Source of the DNA: an uncultured Lachnospiraceae bacterium
GTDB lineage: Bacteria > Bacillota > Clostridia > Lachnospirales > Lachnospiraceae
Direction of reading: 5' to 3'
Length of the DNA: 64,000 bases
Assembly: GCA_944383265.1 (NCBI GenBank)
Contig: CALWOX010000005.1
Coordinates: forward strand, 1 to 64,000
Shown here: in pieces, positions 17,194-25,220 of the stretch
Position numbering within the stretch: the stretch's first letter is position 1
Layout: each line of letters starts with the position of its first letter
The notes under the pieces: model-generated
Database searches by the model: none
Told to the model about the DNA's origin: nothing
Seen by the model: only the letters and a program-made list of their open reading frames with translations
Program-made: the position numbers and the translations under genes

Positions 17194-17223
17194 TTGAGGA
17201 ATATACATAGCCGATGATATAAT
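17194..17223 (+). promoter_or_regulatory. Promoter of pcrA
   Basis: TTGAGG, 18 bases, TATAAT. It leaves a leader of about 85 bases before the ATG at 17317. The leader contains a GGGATTT...AAATTCCC imperfect inverted repeat. Confidence 0.55.
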
Positions 17224-17316
17224 TAGGAATATAAGACAGAGAGACAAAATCGGGATTTGAGTCGGAGGCAAACTTTATAAATTCCCATTTACAGAAATAT
17301 AAAAGGAAATAAGACC

Positions 17317-19467
17317 ATGCATATTTTGGAAGGACTTAATAAGGCGCAGACAGAGGCGGTGACCTCCACTGAAGGCTATGTGAGAGTGATAGCGGGAGCA
17401 GGCTCGGGAAAGACAAGAGCCCTTACCCGCCGCTTTGCTTACCTTGTAAACGAGGCCGGTATATTGCCGGGAAATATCCTTTGTGTGACATTTACAAATA
17501 AGGCCTCAAATGAGATGCGTCAGAGGATACGACAGCTTACAGGAGATAATGACACGGGATATATCAATACCTTTCACGGCTTTTGTGTGTCGATCCTTCA
17601 GGAGGACAGCCATGCTGTTGGCTATCCGAAGAGCTTCCTTGTACTTGATAACTCTGACATTGATTCCATGCTTCAAATGATCTACGAGGAGAGGGGATTG
17701 AGCCTAAGAGATATGACCTTTTCTTCCGCAAGGGATATGATAGAAATAAGGAAACTTTTTAAGGAGCCTGAGTACTACAAGGATATGCTGGAAATGTCTG
17801 TTGATTGCCTCAAGGAAAAATATGAAAAGGCTACAGTGGCAGGAGATATCATTTTCTACGGCTATCTTTATCAGGAAAAGAAATGCTTCGGCCTTGACTA
17901 TAATGATCTTATAAAGTTTTCGCTTTATATTTTCAGAGAGAATGAGGATATAAGGCTTAAATGGCAGAAGCGCCTTGAGTACATCATGATAGACGAGTTT
18001 CAGGACATAGATTCGCTGCAGTATGAGCTGATGGAGGTGCTGTGCGGCTACCACAAAAATCTCTTTATCGTGGGGGATCCGGACCAGACGATATATACCT
18101 GGAGAGGAGCGAATGTGAAGTACCTTATGGACTTCGATAAGAACTTCCCGGGAACGAAAACAATAATGATGATAGAGAATTACAGGTCAACTCCCGAGAT
18201 AATCGCTGTGGCCAACTCTCTTATAGATAAGAATGAAAACAGGATAAAAAAGGAGCTTATATCTATGCTTCTCTCCGGGGATCCTGTGGTATGTCATTTC
18301 GCAAAGACGCAGGATGACGAGGCCCGGTGGATCGCTGATCAGATAAGCCTTATGCATCAAAAGGGATATGCTTACAGGGATATGACGATACTTTACAGGG
18401 CCCACTATGTGTCGAGAGCCTTGGAGCAGGTATTTATTGAAAAGAAGATACCCTACACAATCTACAGCGGAGTACAGTTTTTCAACAGGACGGAAATAAA
18501 GGATGCGCTAAGCTATCTTCGCATGATAGTTTACAGGGATGACCTGTCGTTTTTGAGAGTTGCAAATTTACCAAAGAGGAACCTCGGAAAGCGCAGGATG
18601 GATTTTTTAAAGAAATATGCCGAGGAGCATGAACTTAGCCTTTATGATTCGCTAAAGGAGACCATAGACGATCCGATATTTAAGGGGACAAAGGCAAGAG
18701 CGTTTATCTCTCTCATAGACTTTTATGCGGCTGAATACGAGGGCAGGCCAGCCTCGGAGGTGCTGACGCGGCTTCTCAGTGACAGCGGCTATGAGGAGAT
18801 GCTTAGGACTGAGGGAAGTCAGGAGAGGCTTGACAATCTTGCGGAGCTTAAGCAAGCTGTCTATGAGTATGAGACCGGCTGTGGGGAGGAGACCGACCTT
18901 GAAAGCTACTTAAAGCATATAGCTCTTTTTACGAATACTGATACGGAGGAGAAGGGAGATAAGGTAAAGCTCATGACCGTACATGCGGCAAAGGGCCTTG
19001 AATTTCCCTATGTATTTGTTGCGGGCATGAACGAGGGGATATTTCCCTCTCGTAAGATAAGGACAAGACAGGGCATGGAGGAGGAGCGGCGGCTTGCATT
19101 TGTGGCCTTTACAAGGGCGGAGAGAGGGCTTTTCCTATCTGAAGCTGACGGAAGAAACCTTGACGGTTCACCAAGATACCCTTCGAGGTTCATACTTGAT
19201 ATAGATTCCCGATTGCTCAAATTTACCCATGAGCCGAGGGAGGGCCTCATAAAAAGTGCAAGAGAATATATAGAACTTGTAACAGGGCTTATGCCTGAAA
19301 GCGATGACAACATGGTATTTAAGCCCGGGCAGAGGGTAAGGCATTCTATCTTCGGGCTCGGAACTGTTACGGATGTGGACATGAATAAGGGCGCCCACAT
19401 AGTCCTTTTTGACGGCATGGATACTCCGAGAAGTATATCCTTTAGGGCAAAGCTTGAGAAAATATAA
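17317..19467 (+). CDS. pcrA: UvrD/PcrA-type 3'-5' DNA helicase
   Basis: A 716-residue superfamily 1 helicase acting in nucleotide excision repair, replication restart and removal of RecA filaments. Motif I is AGAGSGKT (residues 26-33), motif Ia FTNKASNEMRQR, motif II IDEFQDID, motif III GDPDQTIYTWRGA, motif IV ENYRSTPEI, motif V TVHAAKGLEFPYVF, motif VI RRLAFVAFTRAE. The C-terminal 50 residues (FKPGQRVRHSIFGLGTVTDV) are the PcrA-type Tudor-like domain that contacts RNA polymerase. Length is near the family norm (about 720-750). AAAAGGA precedes the ATG. It is a core gene and gives the first clearly chromosomal landmark next to the Tn7-like module. Confidence 0.92.
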   Translation: MHILEGLNKAQTEAVTSTEGYVRVIAGAGSGKTRALTRRFAYLVNEAGILPGNILCVTFTNKASNEMRQRIRQLTGDNDTGYINTFHGFCVSILQEDSHAVGYPKSFLVLDNSDIDSMLQMIYEERGLSLRDMTFSSARDMIEIRKLFKEPEYYKDMLEMSVDCLKEKYEKATVAGDIIFYGYLYQEKKCFGLDYNDLIKFSLYIFRENEDIRLKWQKRLEYIMIDEFQDIDSLQYELMEVLCGYHKNLFIVGDPDQTIYTWRGANVKYLMDFDKNFPGTKTIMMIENYRSTPEIIAVANSLIDKNENRIKKELISMLLSGDPVVCHFAKTQDDEARWIADQISLMHQKGYAYRDMTILYRAHYVSRALEQVFIEKKIPYTIYSGVQFFNRTEIKDALSYLRMIVYRDDLSFLRVANLPKRNLGKRRMDFLKKYAEEHELSLYDSLKETIDDPIFKGTKARAFISLIDFYAAEYEGRPASEVLTRLLSDSGYEEMLRTEGSQERLDNLAELKQAVYEYETGCGEETDLESYLKHIALFTNTDTEEKGDKVKLMTVHAAKGLEFPYVFVAGMNEGIFPSRKIRTRQGMEEERRLAFVAFTRAERGLFLSEADGRNLDGSPRYPSRFILDIDSRLLKFTHEPREGLIKSAREYIELVTGLMPESDDNMVFKPGQRVRHSIFGLGTVTDVDMNKGAHIVLFDGMDTPRSISFRAKLEKI

Positions 19468-19553
19468 AACAGAGCTGAATAATGCAAAGCTGAGCTTAAG
19501 AAAATATAAAACTGTTCTTGAAAAATAAAATATGTGATTTTAAAAAAAATGTA

Positions 19554-19611
19554 AAGCATGCTTGACATAAATCTGAATTGAGATATAATGGATTTATGGA
19601 AAGTATACTTT
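19554..19611 (+). promoter_or_regulatory. Promoter with two palindromic operators
   Basis: TTGACA (19562-19567), 16 bases, TATAAT (19584-19589). The palindrome AAGCATGCTT (19554-19563) overlaps the -35, and the perfect palindrome AAAGTATACTTT (19600-19611) covers the start region. Both flank the promoter of the XRE gene at 19696 and suggest autorepression. Confidence 0.65.
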
Positions 19612-19626
19612 ACATTTTTATTGAAA

Positions 19627-19679
19627 AACATATGCTTATATAAAATGTAATTATATAACATATACTTATACAACATGTA
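19627..19679 (+). repeat. Two 23-bp direct repeats with a 30-bp period
   Basis: Copies at 19627-19649 and 19657-19679 (AACATATGCTTATA.. and AACATATACTTATA..). They lie in the 5' leader of the XRE gene, ending 16 bases before its TTG start. Confidence 0.55.
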
Positions 19680-19695
19680 CTGAAGGGAGGTCAAC

Positions 19696-19905
19696 TTGAA
19701 AAACAGGCTTGAAGAAATACGGAAGCAGCGGGGGATCAAGCAGGATGAACTGGCTGACGCCATGGGAGTGTCAAGACAGACTATAAGCTCCCTTGAAAAC
19801 GGAAGATACAATCCTTCGGTAATACTGGCCATAAAGCTTGCGAGATTTTTCGGAACTAATGTTGAGGATATATTCATTTATGAGGAGGAGCAAAATGAAA
19901 AGTAA
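19696..19905 (+). CDS. Short XRE-family regulator
   Basis: A 69-residue protein that is almost all helix-turn-helix (NRLEEIRKQRGIKQDELADA, then VSRQTISSLENGRYNPSVIL). This is the compact form common in Firmicutes, where it usually sits next to a small membrane protein, as here. The start is TTG at 19696, with GGGAGG 6 bases upstream. It overlaps the next gene by 11 bases. Palindromes at its promoter point to autoregulation. Confidence 0.88.
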   Translation: MKNRLEEIRKQRGIKQDELADAMGVSRQTISSLENGRYNPSVILAIKLARFFGTNVEDIFIYEEEQNEK

Positions 19906-20302
19906 CAGATTGTTTTATATATCGATCATAGAGATAGCTGCAGGCGTTATTATTGACCTTTTGGCGTTTTCGGGTATCGTGGCGGATTCGGATGTCATAA
20001 CAGGAATAGGCTCAGGTATACTTGCCGTAGGACTGGTGCAGCTTTTAAGGCTTGTACGTATTGAGCATAATCCCGAGCTTAAAAAGTACGTTGAGACAGC
20101 ATCCAAGGACGAGCGCTATGCATTCATATCCATGAAGGCGAAGGAGGCGGCATTTGCTGTGTATATCATGCTCGTAGGAGTGCTCTGTATAGGCTGGATG
20201 CTTCTTGGATACAGAGAGGAAGGAATGCTTGCGGCCATGTCCATATGTCTTTTGGCATTTCTCTATGCCGTATTGTTTCGAGTGCTTGCAAGGAAATATT
20301 AA
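19895..20302 (+). CDS. Small integral membrane protein paired with the XRE regulator
   Basis: A protein of about 135 residues with four hydrophobic segments (around residues 7-27, 35-52, 83-103 and 111-130). The loop between the second and third (RIEHNPELKKYVETASKDER) is charged and cytoplasmic in type. The ATG at 19895 is chosen because GAGGAGGAG lies 5 bases upstream. Paired HTH/membrane modules of this form are common, and the membrane partner is of unknown function. Confidence 0.7.
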   Translation: MKSNRLFYISIIEIAAGVIIDLLAFSGIVADSDVITGIGSGILAVGLVQLLRLVRIEHNPELKKYVETASKDERYAFISMKAKEAAFAVYIMLVGVLCIGWMLLGYREEGMLAAMSICLLAFLYAVLFRVLARKY

Positions 20303-20357
20303 GCTTTATAAGACAAATATTAAGCTTTACAATATGAATATTAAGCATTGTAAGATA
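20295..20357 (+). repeat. Three 21-bp direct repeats
   Basis: AATATTAAGC-type units begin at 20295, 20316 and 20337. They overlap the stop codon of the membrane-protein gene and run up to the promoter of the next gene, so they may be operator sites. Confidence 0.55.
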
Positions 20358-20365
20358 AATGTCCG

Positions 20366-20395
20366 TTGTGGGGAACTGTAAGGTCATAGTATAAT
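20366..20395 (+). promoter_or_regulatory. Promoter of the exported protein gene
   Basis: TTGTGG, 18 bases, TATAAT (20390-20395), about 47 bases before the start codon. Confidence 0.5.
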
Positions 20396-20442
20396 TAATA
20401 CAAGAAAAGGTTTCTGTTTTCATTAGAACAGGAGGGGTGTCT

Positions 20443-21207
20443 TTGAAAAGATTTAAGGCTTTGGGAGCATACCAAAAAGGAATCCTTATCTTTATGGCCG
20501 TCACGGCTTTTATCTTTACAGTCGCTTATTTTTACACGACCGGCAGAGTGGGATATGAGTACTATGATGCTATCCTTGTCCCCGAGGAAAAGGACGGAAA
20601 TATTACTTATTCCGGGAAAATAAAGGGTGATGAGGCTGTATTTACCGTGTCCGAAGGACAGAAGGTGGAGTTTAAATATGGCGATAAGGTATATGGCCCT
20701 TATACTGTAGAGGAGGTCCCGTCCGCTGTTCCTGATAATATCGAGCGTGGCGGGGAAATGACAGGAATTGAGATATATCGCGGCAATGACCTTTTGTTTC
20801 GAGGCGGGGTGTATGACGGCGGAGGGTATATCTCCTTATACAATGATGACGGAACTCCCGAATACTCAAATATTCTGATAACGACCGACACAGGAATACT
20901 TACTGATGAAAGAGGAAATATCATCGACCCCATGGAGCCCTCAGCCTCACATATAGTTGAACTGATATCGGGACCGGAGCTTACACATAAGGGGGAATGG
21001 GGCCTTTGGCTTGAGGGAATAATAGTCTGCATTATCACAGCGGCTTCGATCTTGTTTGCGGATGAGATTTTCCGATGGAATCTGAGATTTGTGATACAAG
21101 ATGCGGACACAGCGGAGCCTTCGGATTGGGAAATAGTAAGCAGATATATCTCATGGACGTTTTTAGCTGTACTGGCAACGATACTGTTTATAGTTTCGCT
21201 TCAATAG
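20443..21207 (+). CDS. Membrane-anchored exported protein of unknown function
   Basis: A protein of about 254 residues. An N-terminal membrane segment (GILIFMAVTAFIFTVAYFY) is followed by about 160 residues of extracellular beta-rich sequence (VPEEKDGNITYSGKIKGDEA) and two C-terminal membrane segments (LEGIIVCIITAASILFADEI; WTFLAVLATILFIVSL). The TTG at 20443 is preferred because AGGAGG lies 7 bases upstream; an in-frame GTG at 20437 is too close. It lies alone between a repeat-rich region and a terminator. No family recognised. Confidence 0.65.
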   Translation: MKRFKALGAYQKGILIFMAVTAFIFTVAYFYTTGRVGYEYYDAILVPEEKDGNITYSGKIKGDEAVFTVSEGQKVEFKYGDKVYGPYTVEEVPSAVPDNIERGGEMTGIEIYRGNDLLFRGGVYDGGGYISLYNDDGTPEYSNILITTDTGILTDERGNIIDPMEPSASHIVELISGPELTHKGEWGLWLEGIIVCIITAASILFADEIFRWNLRFVIQDADTAEPSDWEIVSRYISWTFLAVLATILFIVSLQ

Positions 21208-21292
21208 CATACCGGTATTTTTACATAAAATAGTTTTTTACAGAACCCGGTAATGAATTAACCTAAGAAACAAACGGCATATTTTATAAATC

Positions 21293-21358
21293 ATCTCAGC
21301 CCAAAGGCTTTAAAGTATATTTTTAAAGCTTACAGCTGAGATTTTTTTGCGGATTTTT
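21293..21358 (+). terminator. Terminator
   Basis: ATCTCAGC pairs with GCTGAGAT around a long AT-rich loop that can itself pair (GCTTTAAA / TTTAAAGC), followed by seven T's. Confidence 0.75.
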
Positions 21359-21369
21359 CCGTAAACTTC

Positions 21370-21420
21370 CGGGAGTTGAGGTCTTTAGAATGTTTCGGGA
21401 GCTGGGCCTTTAGAATGTGT
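21370..21420 (+). repeat. Tandem pair of about 26-bp repeats
   Basis: CGGGAGTTGAGGTCTTTAGA.. and CGGGAGCTGGGCCTTTAGAA.. lie head to tail between the terminator and the desulfurase gene. The rest of 21208-21565 is AT-rich and non-coding. Confidence 0.5.
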
Positions 21421-21565
21421 TTATCGGGATGAATCAGATTTCATTTATTATAAAAAGTGCGGTAAACTTCATCGAAATATTTTAATTTCTTATAAAACTT
21501 GCTAAAAATATCGCGGAAAATAAATAATAAAGACAGTTGCTTTTGTTAATTGAGAGGAGAGGTAC

Positions 21566-22702
21566 ATGATTTATCTTGACAATGCGGCCACTACACTTAA
21601 AAAGCCTGAGGAGGTCATAAATGCAGTGGTTCAGGCTATGAATTCCATGGGAAATGCCGGAAGAGGGGCCCATGAGGGAGTTTTGCAGGCTGCCATGAAA
21701 ATATACGGAACGCGAAAGAAGCTTGCCGAATTCTTCGGATGCAAAAGAGCGGACCATGTTGTCTTTACCTGCAATTCCACAGAAGCTTTAAATATTGCCA
21801 TCATGGGGACTTTGGGAGCGGAAGATCATGTTATCACCACTCAGCTTGAGCACAATTCAGTCCTGCGCCCTCTGTATCGTCTTAAAAAGGAAAAGGGGCT
21901 TCAGATATCCTTTCTTCCCACAGACGAAAAGGGCGATCCCTGCTATGAGGCCCTGCCTGAATGCCTTAAGGAAAACACAAAGGCCATCATAAGTACCCAT
22001 GCGTCAAATCTCACAGGAAATGTGGTGGATGCCGCAAGGCTCGGAAGCTTTGCGAAGGAGCACGGACTTTTGTTTATCCTGGATGCATCTCAGACAGCGG
22101 GGGTGATACCTGTCGATATGGAGGCCTTAAATGCCGACATAGTATGCTTTACAGGGCATAAATCCATGCTGGGGCCTCAGGGCACAGGCGGAATGTGCAT
22201 AAGAGAAGACGTTGAGATAGCCCCCTTTAAGGTAGGTGGGACAGGAGTTATGTCATACCTTGAGGAGCAGCCCTCGGAGCTGCCCACAAGGCTTGAGGCG
22301 GGAACCCTTAACGGACATGGAATCGCGGGGCTTTCAGCGGCTATAGACTATATGAACGTACATCCCGAGCGCTATGAAGCGGAGCATGCCATGATGCAGC
22401 GCTTTTATGAGGGCGTATCGGATATAGAGGGAATAACTGTATACGGAAATTTTTCCGCAGGTCTGCGCGCGCCCATCGTGGCGCTTAATATCAGGGACTA
22501 CAGCTCGGGGGAAGTGTCGGATGTGCTTTTTCAGGACTATGGCATTGCCACAAGGAGCGGGGCACACTGTGCGCCGCTGATGCACAAGGCCTTAGGAACC
22601 ATGGAGCAGGGCGCCGTGCGCTTCAGCTTTTCTTCCTTTAATACAATGGAGGAGACGGAGGCTGCCATAGAGGCGGTGCGGGAGATTGCACATAGAGGAT
22701 AA
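21566..22702 (+). CDS. Cysteine desulfurase-like class V aminotransferase
   Basis: A 378-residue PLP enzyme of the NifS/SufS/CsdA group, which takes sulfur (or selenium) from cysteine (or selenocysteine) as an enzyme-bound persulfide. N-terminal signature: YLDNAATTLKKPEEV. PLP pocket: FTCNSTEALNIAIMG, ILDASQTAG, and the Schiff-base lysine in CFTGHKSMLGPQGTGG. The catalytic cysteine lies in RSGAHCAPLMHKALGT. Length fits the family. GAGAGGAGAGG precedes the ATG. It is followed by a dehydratase-like gene and a DUF3343 gene, a cluster linked in clostridia to sulfur/selenium or Fe-S handling. Confidence 0.88.
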   Translation: MIYLDNAATTLKKPEEVINAVVQAMNSMGNAGRGAHEGVLQAAMKIYGTRKKLAEFFGCKRADHVVFTCNSTEALNIAIMGTLGAEDHVITTQLEHNSVLRPLYRLKKEKGLQISFLPTDEKGDPCYEALPECLKENTKAIISTHASNLTGNVVDAARLGSFAKEHGLLFILDASQTAGVIPVDMEALNADIVCFTGHKSMLGPQGTGGMCIREDVEIAPFKVGGTGVMSYLEEQPSELPTRLEAGTLNGHGIAGLSAAIDYMNVHPERYEAEHAMMQRFYEGVSDIEGITVYGNFSAGLRAPIVALNIRDYSSGEVSDVLFQDYGIATRSGAHCAPLMHKALGTMEQGAVRFSFSSFNTMEETEAAIEAVREIAHRG

Positions 22703-22763
22703 AATTTTATAATGAGGAGCGCAAGGCTCCGAGCCGCTTAAGGCGGCAGAAAGGGGAATCAAA

Positions 22764-24038
22764 ATGTCTGATTACAGAAAAATGTGGGATGACCTTGGAA
22801 TGGATCTTGAAAATCACGACCTGCTATGTCAGGTGCTTCCTACAGCAGTGGGGGATGTGTTCCTGACTCAGGAAAATCGTCCGAAGGCTATGGACTTTTG
22901 GGATATGGTGATTTCGGAGGTGCATGGTATTCGCCCTGCAGAGCTTATTGAGGAGCAGAAAAAGGGCAGAAAGGTTTTCGGAACCTTCTGTGTTTATGTT
23001 CCCGATGAGGTCGTTATAGCAGCGAACGGTATCGTGACAGGCCTTTGCGGAGGCTCACAGTTCTGGGTCCCCGACGGGGAAAAGGTTCTGCCGGCAAATA
23101 CATGTCCTCTTATAAAGGCGTCTGTTGGAGCAAGGCTCGGTAAGACCTGCCCTTTCTTCAGGATTGCCGATATGTATGTAGGTGAGACCACCTGCGACGG
23201 CAAGAAGAAGGCCTATGAGATCCTGGGAGAGGATGTGCCCATGTATATCATGGATGTGCCTCAGATGAAGAGACCTCAGGATATCGTCCGCTGGAAGGAG
23301 GAGATCGCCGCCTTTGCAAAGAAGGTGGAGGAATTCACAGGAAATGAGATAACTGCGGAAAAGCTGGGAGAGGCAATTCACATTATCAACGAGAAGAGAA
23401 AGGCACTTCAGAGAGTTTATGACTGCAGAAAGTCAGAATGTCTTCCTATCTCAGGAAGGGATGCTCTTCTCATGACACAGATATCTTTCTTTGATGATCC
23501 CGAGCGCTGTGCAAAGATGTGCAACCGCCTTGCGGATGAGCTTGAGCAGAGGATAAAGGACGGAGTCAGCGTTGTAGAGAAAGGCACAAAGCGTATACTT
23601 GTCACAGGAACACCTATGGCCGTTCCTAACTGGAAGCTCCATAACATTATTGAGACAAGCGGCGGAGCTGTCGTATGTGAGGAGATGTGTACAGGAACCA
23701 GGTACTTCGAGAATCTTGTGGATGAGACAAAGACGACACTTGATGAGCAGTACATGGCTCTTTCAGAGCGATACATGAAGACAAACTGCGCATGCTTTAC
23801 TCCCAATAAGGGAAGGATAGATGACATCCTAAGGCTTGTAAAGGAATACAAGGCTGACGGAGTCATTGATTGCAGCCTGAGCTTCTGCTGTCTGTATGAC
23901 ACAGAGAAATACAGCGTGACAAGAGCCCTTAAGGAGGCGGGAGTTCCTGTCCTTTCACTTGAGACAGATTACACAGACAGTGATGCGGGACAGCTTCGCA
24001 CAAGGATTAGCGCCTTCATTGAGATGCTTGGAAATTAA
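22764..24038 (+). CDS. 2-hydroxyacyl-CoA dehydratase subunit D-like protein (double-cubane-cluster type)
   Basis: A 424-residue protein of the HgdB/FldB/YjiM family, which binds [4Fe-4S] or a double-cubane [8Fe-7S] cluster and performs ATP-driven low-potential reductions. Cysteines typical of the family are visible (LPANTCPLIKASVGARLGKT, ETTCDG, EEMCTGTRYFEN, SFCCLYD). The C-terminal half has the usual Rossmann-like order ending in LETDYTDSDAGQLRTRISAF. It lacks a partner subunit and an adjacent activase gene, so it is more like the stand-alone double-cubane proteins than a true hydroxyacyl-CoA dehydratase. Two small GC hairpins precede it, and AAAGGGG lies before the ATG. Confidence 0.85.
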   Translation: MSDYRKMWDDLGMDLENHDLLCQVLPTAVGDVFLTQENRPKAMDFWDMVISEVHGIRPAELIEEQKKGRKVFGTFCVYVPDEVVIAANGIVTGLCGGSQFWVPDGEKVLPANTCPLIKASVGARLGKTCPFFRIADMYVGETTCDGKKKAYEILGEDVPMYIMDVPQMKRPQDIVRWKEEIAAFAKKVEEFTGNEITAEKLGEAIHIINEKRKALQRVYDCRKSECLPISGRDALLMTQISFFDDPERCAKMCNRLADELEQRIKDGVSVVEKGTKRILVTGTPMAVPNWKLHNIIETSGGAVVCEEMCTGTRYFENLVDETKTTLDEQYMALSERYMKTNCACFTPNKGRIDDILRLVKEYKADGVIDCSLSFCCLYDTEKYSVTRALKEAGVPVLSLETDYTDSDAGQLRTRISAFIEMLGN

Positions 24039-24057
24039 TAAAGAACCGGAAAAAATA

Positions 24058-24321
24058 ATGAACCTGAGATATTATATATTGTTTGCAAATCTTGAGCAGG
24101 GCATGAGGCTTCATGAGCTTTTGGATGAAAATGAGATCCCAAACAGGATAGCCCCCGCCCCGAGAGCTATCCAGGGAAAGCTTTCATGCGGAGTTTCCCT
24201 GATGCTTAAGCCAGAGGATGTTGAGGCGGCAAGGACCTGCATAGAAGAAAACGGCGCAGAGTACTATGACATTGTGCCGCTGGAGGGGCAGCTGCAGTCA
24301 AAACGAGACAGGTATTGTTAA
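24058..24321 (+). CDS. DUF3343 family protein (putative sulfur/selenium carrier)
   Basis: An 87-residue protein of the DUF3343 type (YYILFANLEQGMRLHELLDE, IAPAPRAIQGKLSCGVSLML). The conserved single cysteine in LSCGVS is the supposed carrier residue, and this family repeatedly occurs beside class V aminotransferases and double-cubane proteins. The ATG at 24058 lies 19 bases after the dehydratase-like stop codon and is read in a different frame. Its ribosome site is weak. Function is inferred from context. Confidence 0.75.
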   Translation: MNLRYYILFANLEQGMRLHELLDENEIPNRIAPAPRAIQGKLSCGVSLMLKPEDVEAARTCIEENGAEYYDIVPLEGQLQSKRDRYC

Positions 24322-24361
24322 AATATTAAAATTGAATGCTCTATCTGAGGCCCCCTTTCTG

Positions 24362-24390
24362 TTGACAGGAGATTATCCTGTGTGTACAAT
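24362..24390 (+). promoter_or_regulatory. Perfect promoter of the type III antitoxin RNA
   Basis: TTGACA, 17 bases, TACAAT. The spacer holds the inverted repeat CAGGA-GATTA-TCCTG (24366-24380), and AAAGGAAATTCCTTT (24397-24411) is a palindrome at the expected transcript start. Confidence 0.8.
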
Positions 24391-24396
24391 AATGAC

Positions 24397-24547
24397 AAAG
24401 GAAATTCCTTTAAATATTGTCCGCTCCCCGATAAGCGGCTAAAAAATGGTCGGGACTGCAAATATTGTCCGCTCCCCGATAAGCGGCTAAAAAATGGTCG
24501 GGATTCAAATTTTTAACACCCTGTCATAAAGGCAGGGTGTAATTTTT
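24397..24547 (+). ncRNA. Candidate type III antitoxin RNA (ToxI/CptI-like) with terminator
   Basis: An RNA of about 150 bases is expected from the promoter at 24362 to a terminator whose stem is ACACCCTG (24516-24523) and CAGGGTGT (24533-24540), followed by AATTTTT. It holds two head-to-tail 48-base repeats. Each repeat can form CCGCT/AGCGG and CCCGA/TCGGG pairings that interleave, as expected for the pseudoknots of ToxI-type antitoxins. In known systems the toxin cuts the precursor at repeat borders and is neutralised by the repeat units, while a leaky terminator sets the RNA-to-toxin ratio. Arrangement and size fit the Cpt subfamily (about two repeats of about 45 bases) best. Confidence 0.75.
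24412..24507 (+). repeat. Two 48-bp tandem repeats of the antitoxin RNA
   Basis: Copies at 24412-24459 and 24460-24507 are identical over the first 44 bases. Each begins AAATATTGTCCGCTCCCCGA and ends with GTCGGGA plus four variable bases. A partial third border (AAATTTTT) follows. Confidence 0.92.
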
Positions 24548-24566
24548 GCCTATAGGGAGGACTTTT

Positions 24567-25039
24567 GTGTCTGAAGCACAACTTTATTTCTTATCTTATC
24601 AATACTATTTGGATTTTCCTGATGACAAGCTTATGAAGAACAAGGATATTATTGACGGAGTACCTCATAACAGGCCATATTTTTTGCTTTCAGAGATTCG
24701 AAAATTCCTGAGATTTATTGGATCGTTCCAATTTCTTCAAGAGTTGAAAAATACAAATCTGTAGAAGCGGAAAAAATAAAAAAGTATGGGAAATGTAACA
24801 CAATACGATTTGGCATGGTGCTGGGAAGAAATACCGCTTTTCTGATTCAAAATATGTGTCCTTCCACTGAGAAGTATCTTATACCATATATTGATAAAAA
24901 ACATCAGCCTGTCAGAATTGATAATCGAGTGGCAGATGATGTTGAGAAAAATGCTCGTGAGGTTTTGGCTATAGCAAAGCGTGGAGCAAAAGTTATATTT
25001 CCTGATGTATTTAAAATTTATAAAGAACTACAGCAATAA
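24567..25039 (+). pseudogene. ToxN/AbiQ-superfamily type III toxin (CptN-like), split by a -1 frameshift
   Basis: An endoribonuclease-type toxin of about 157 residues if the frame is restored. GTG 24567 follows GGGAGG by 6 bases. The first frame gives EAQLYFLSYQYYLDFPDDKL and GVPHNRPYF. It then departs at a T6 run (24680-24685) and stops at 24762. The other frame continues without gap: FAFRDSKIPEIYWIVPISSR, VEKYKS, CNTIRFGMVLGRNTAFLIQN, IDNRVADDVEKNAREVLAIA, IFPDVFKIYKEL. The RPYF...PISSRVEKY core is typical of this toxin superfamily. The break is either a lost T, a sequencing error, or programmed -1 slippage at T TTT TTG. Upstream promoter, repeats and terminator complete a type III toxin-antitoxin locus. 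Confidence 0.72.
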
Positions 25040-25103
25040 TTTGTTATATGTTTCGTAAAAGAAACCTGCAAGTTTAGTAATAAATATTGTAAACTCGATT
25101 AAG

Positions 25104-25152
25104 TCAGGAGTTGATACATGGAATGAAACAGTTCCGGTATCAACTCCTTTTG
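25104..25152 (+). terminator. Terminator after the toxin gene
   Basis: AGGAGTTGATAC pairs with GTATCAACTCCT, followed by TTTTG. A very similar hairpin with the same flanks is found at 28391-28437. Confidence 0.8.
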
Positions 25153-25220
25153 TAATAGCTGACGATTTCAGTTTTGAGCGAGGCACTATGTAAAAAAGAA
25201 AGTATCCTATCTGACAGCAT

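Noticed and set aside
19008-19877. Minus-strand frame of 289 codons overlapping the pcrA 3' end
   Set aside because: It is antisense to two confident genes, and its middle is translated AT-rich repeat DNA (MLYKYMLYNYILYK).
24412-24507. Tandem 48-bp repeats as a CRISPR array
   Set aside because: The repeats abut with no spacers and sit between a promoter and a terminator upstream of a toxin-like gene, which fits a type III antitoxin RNA.
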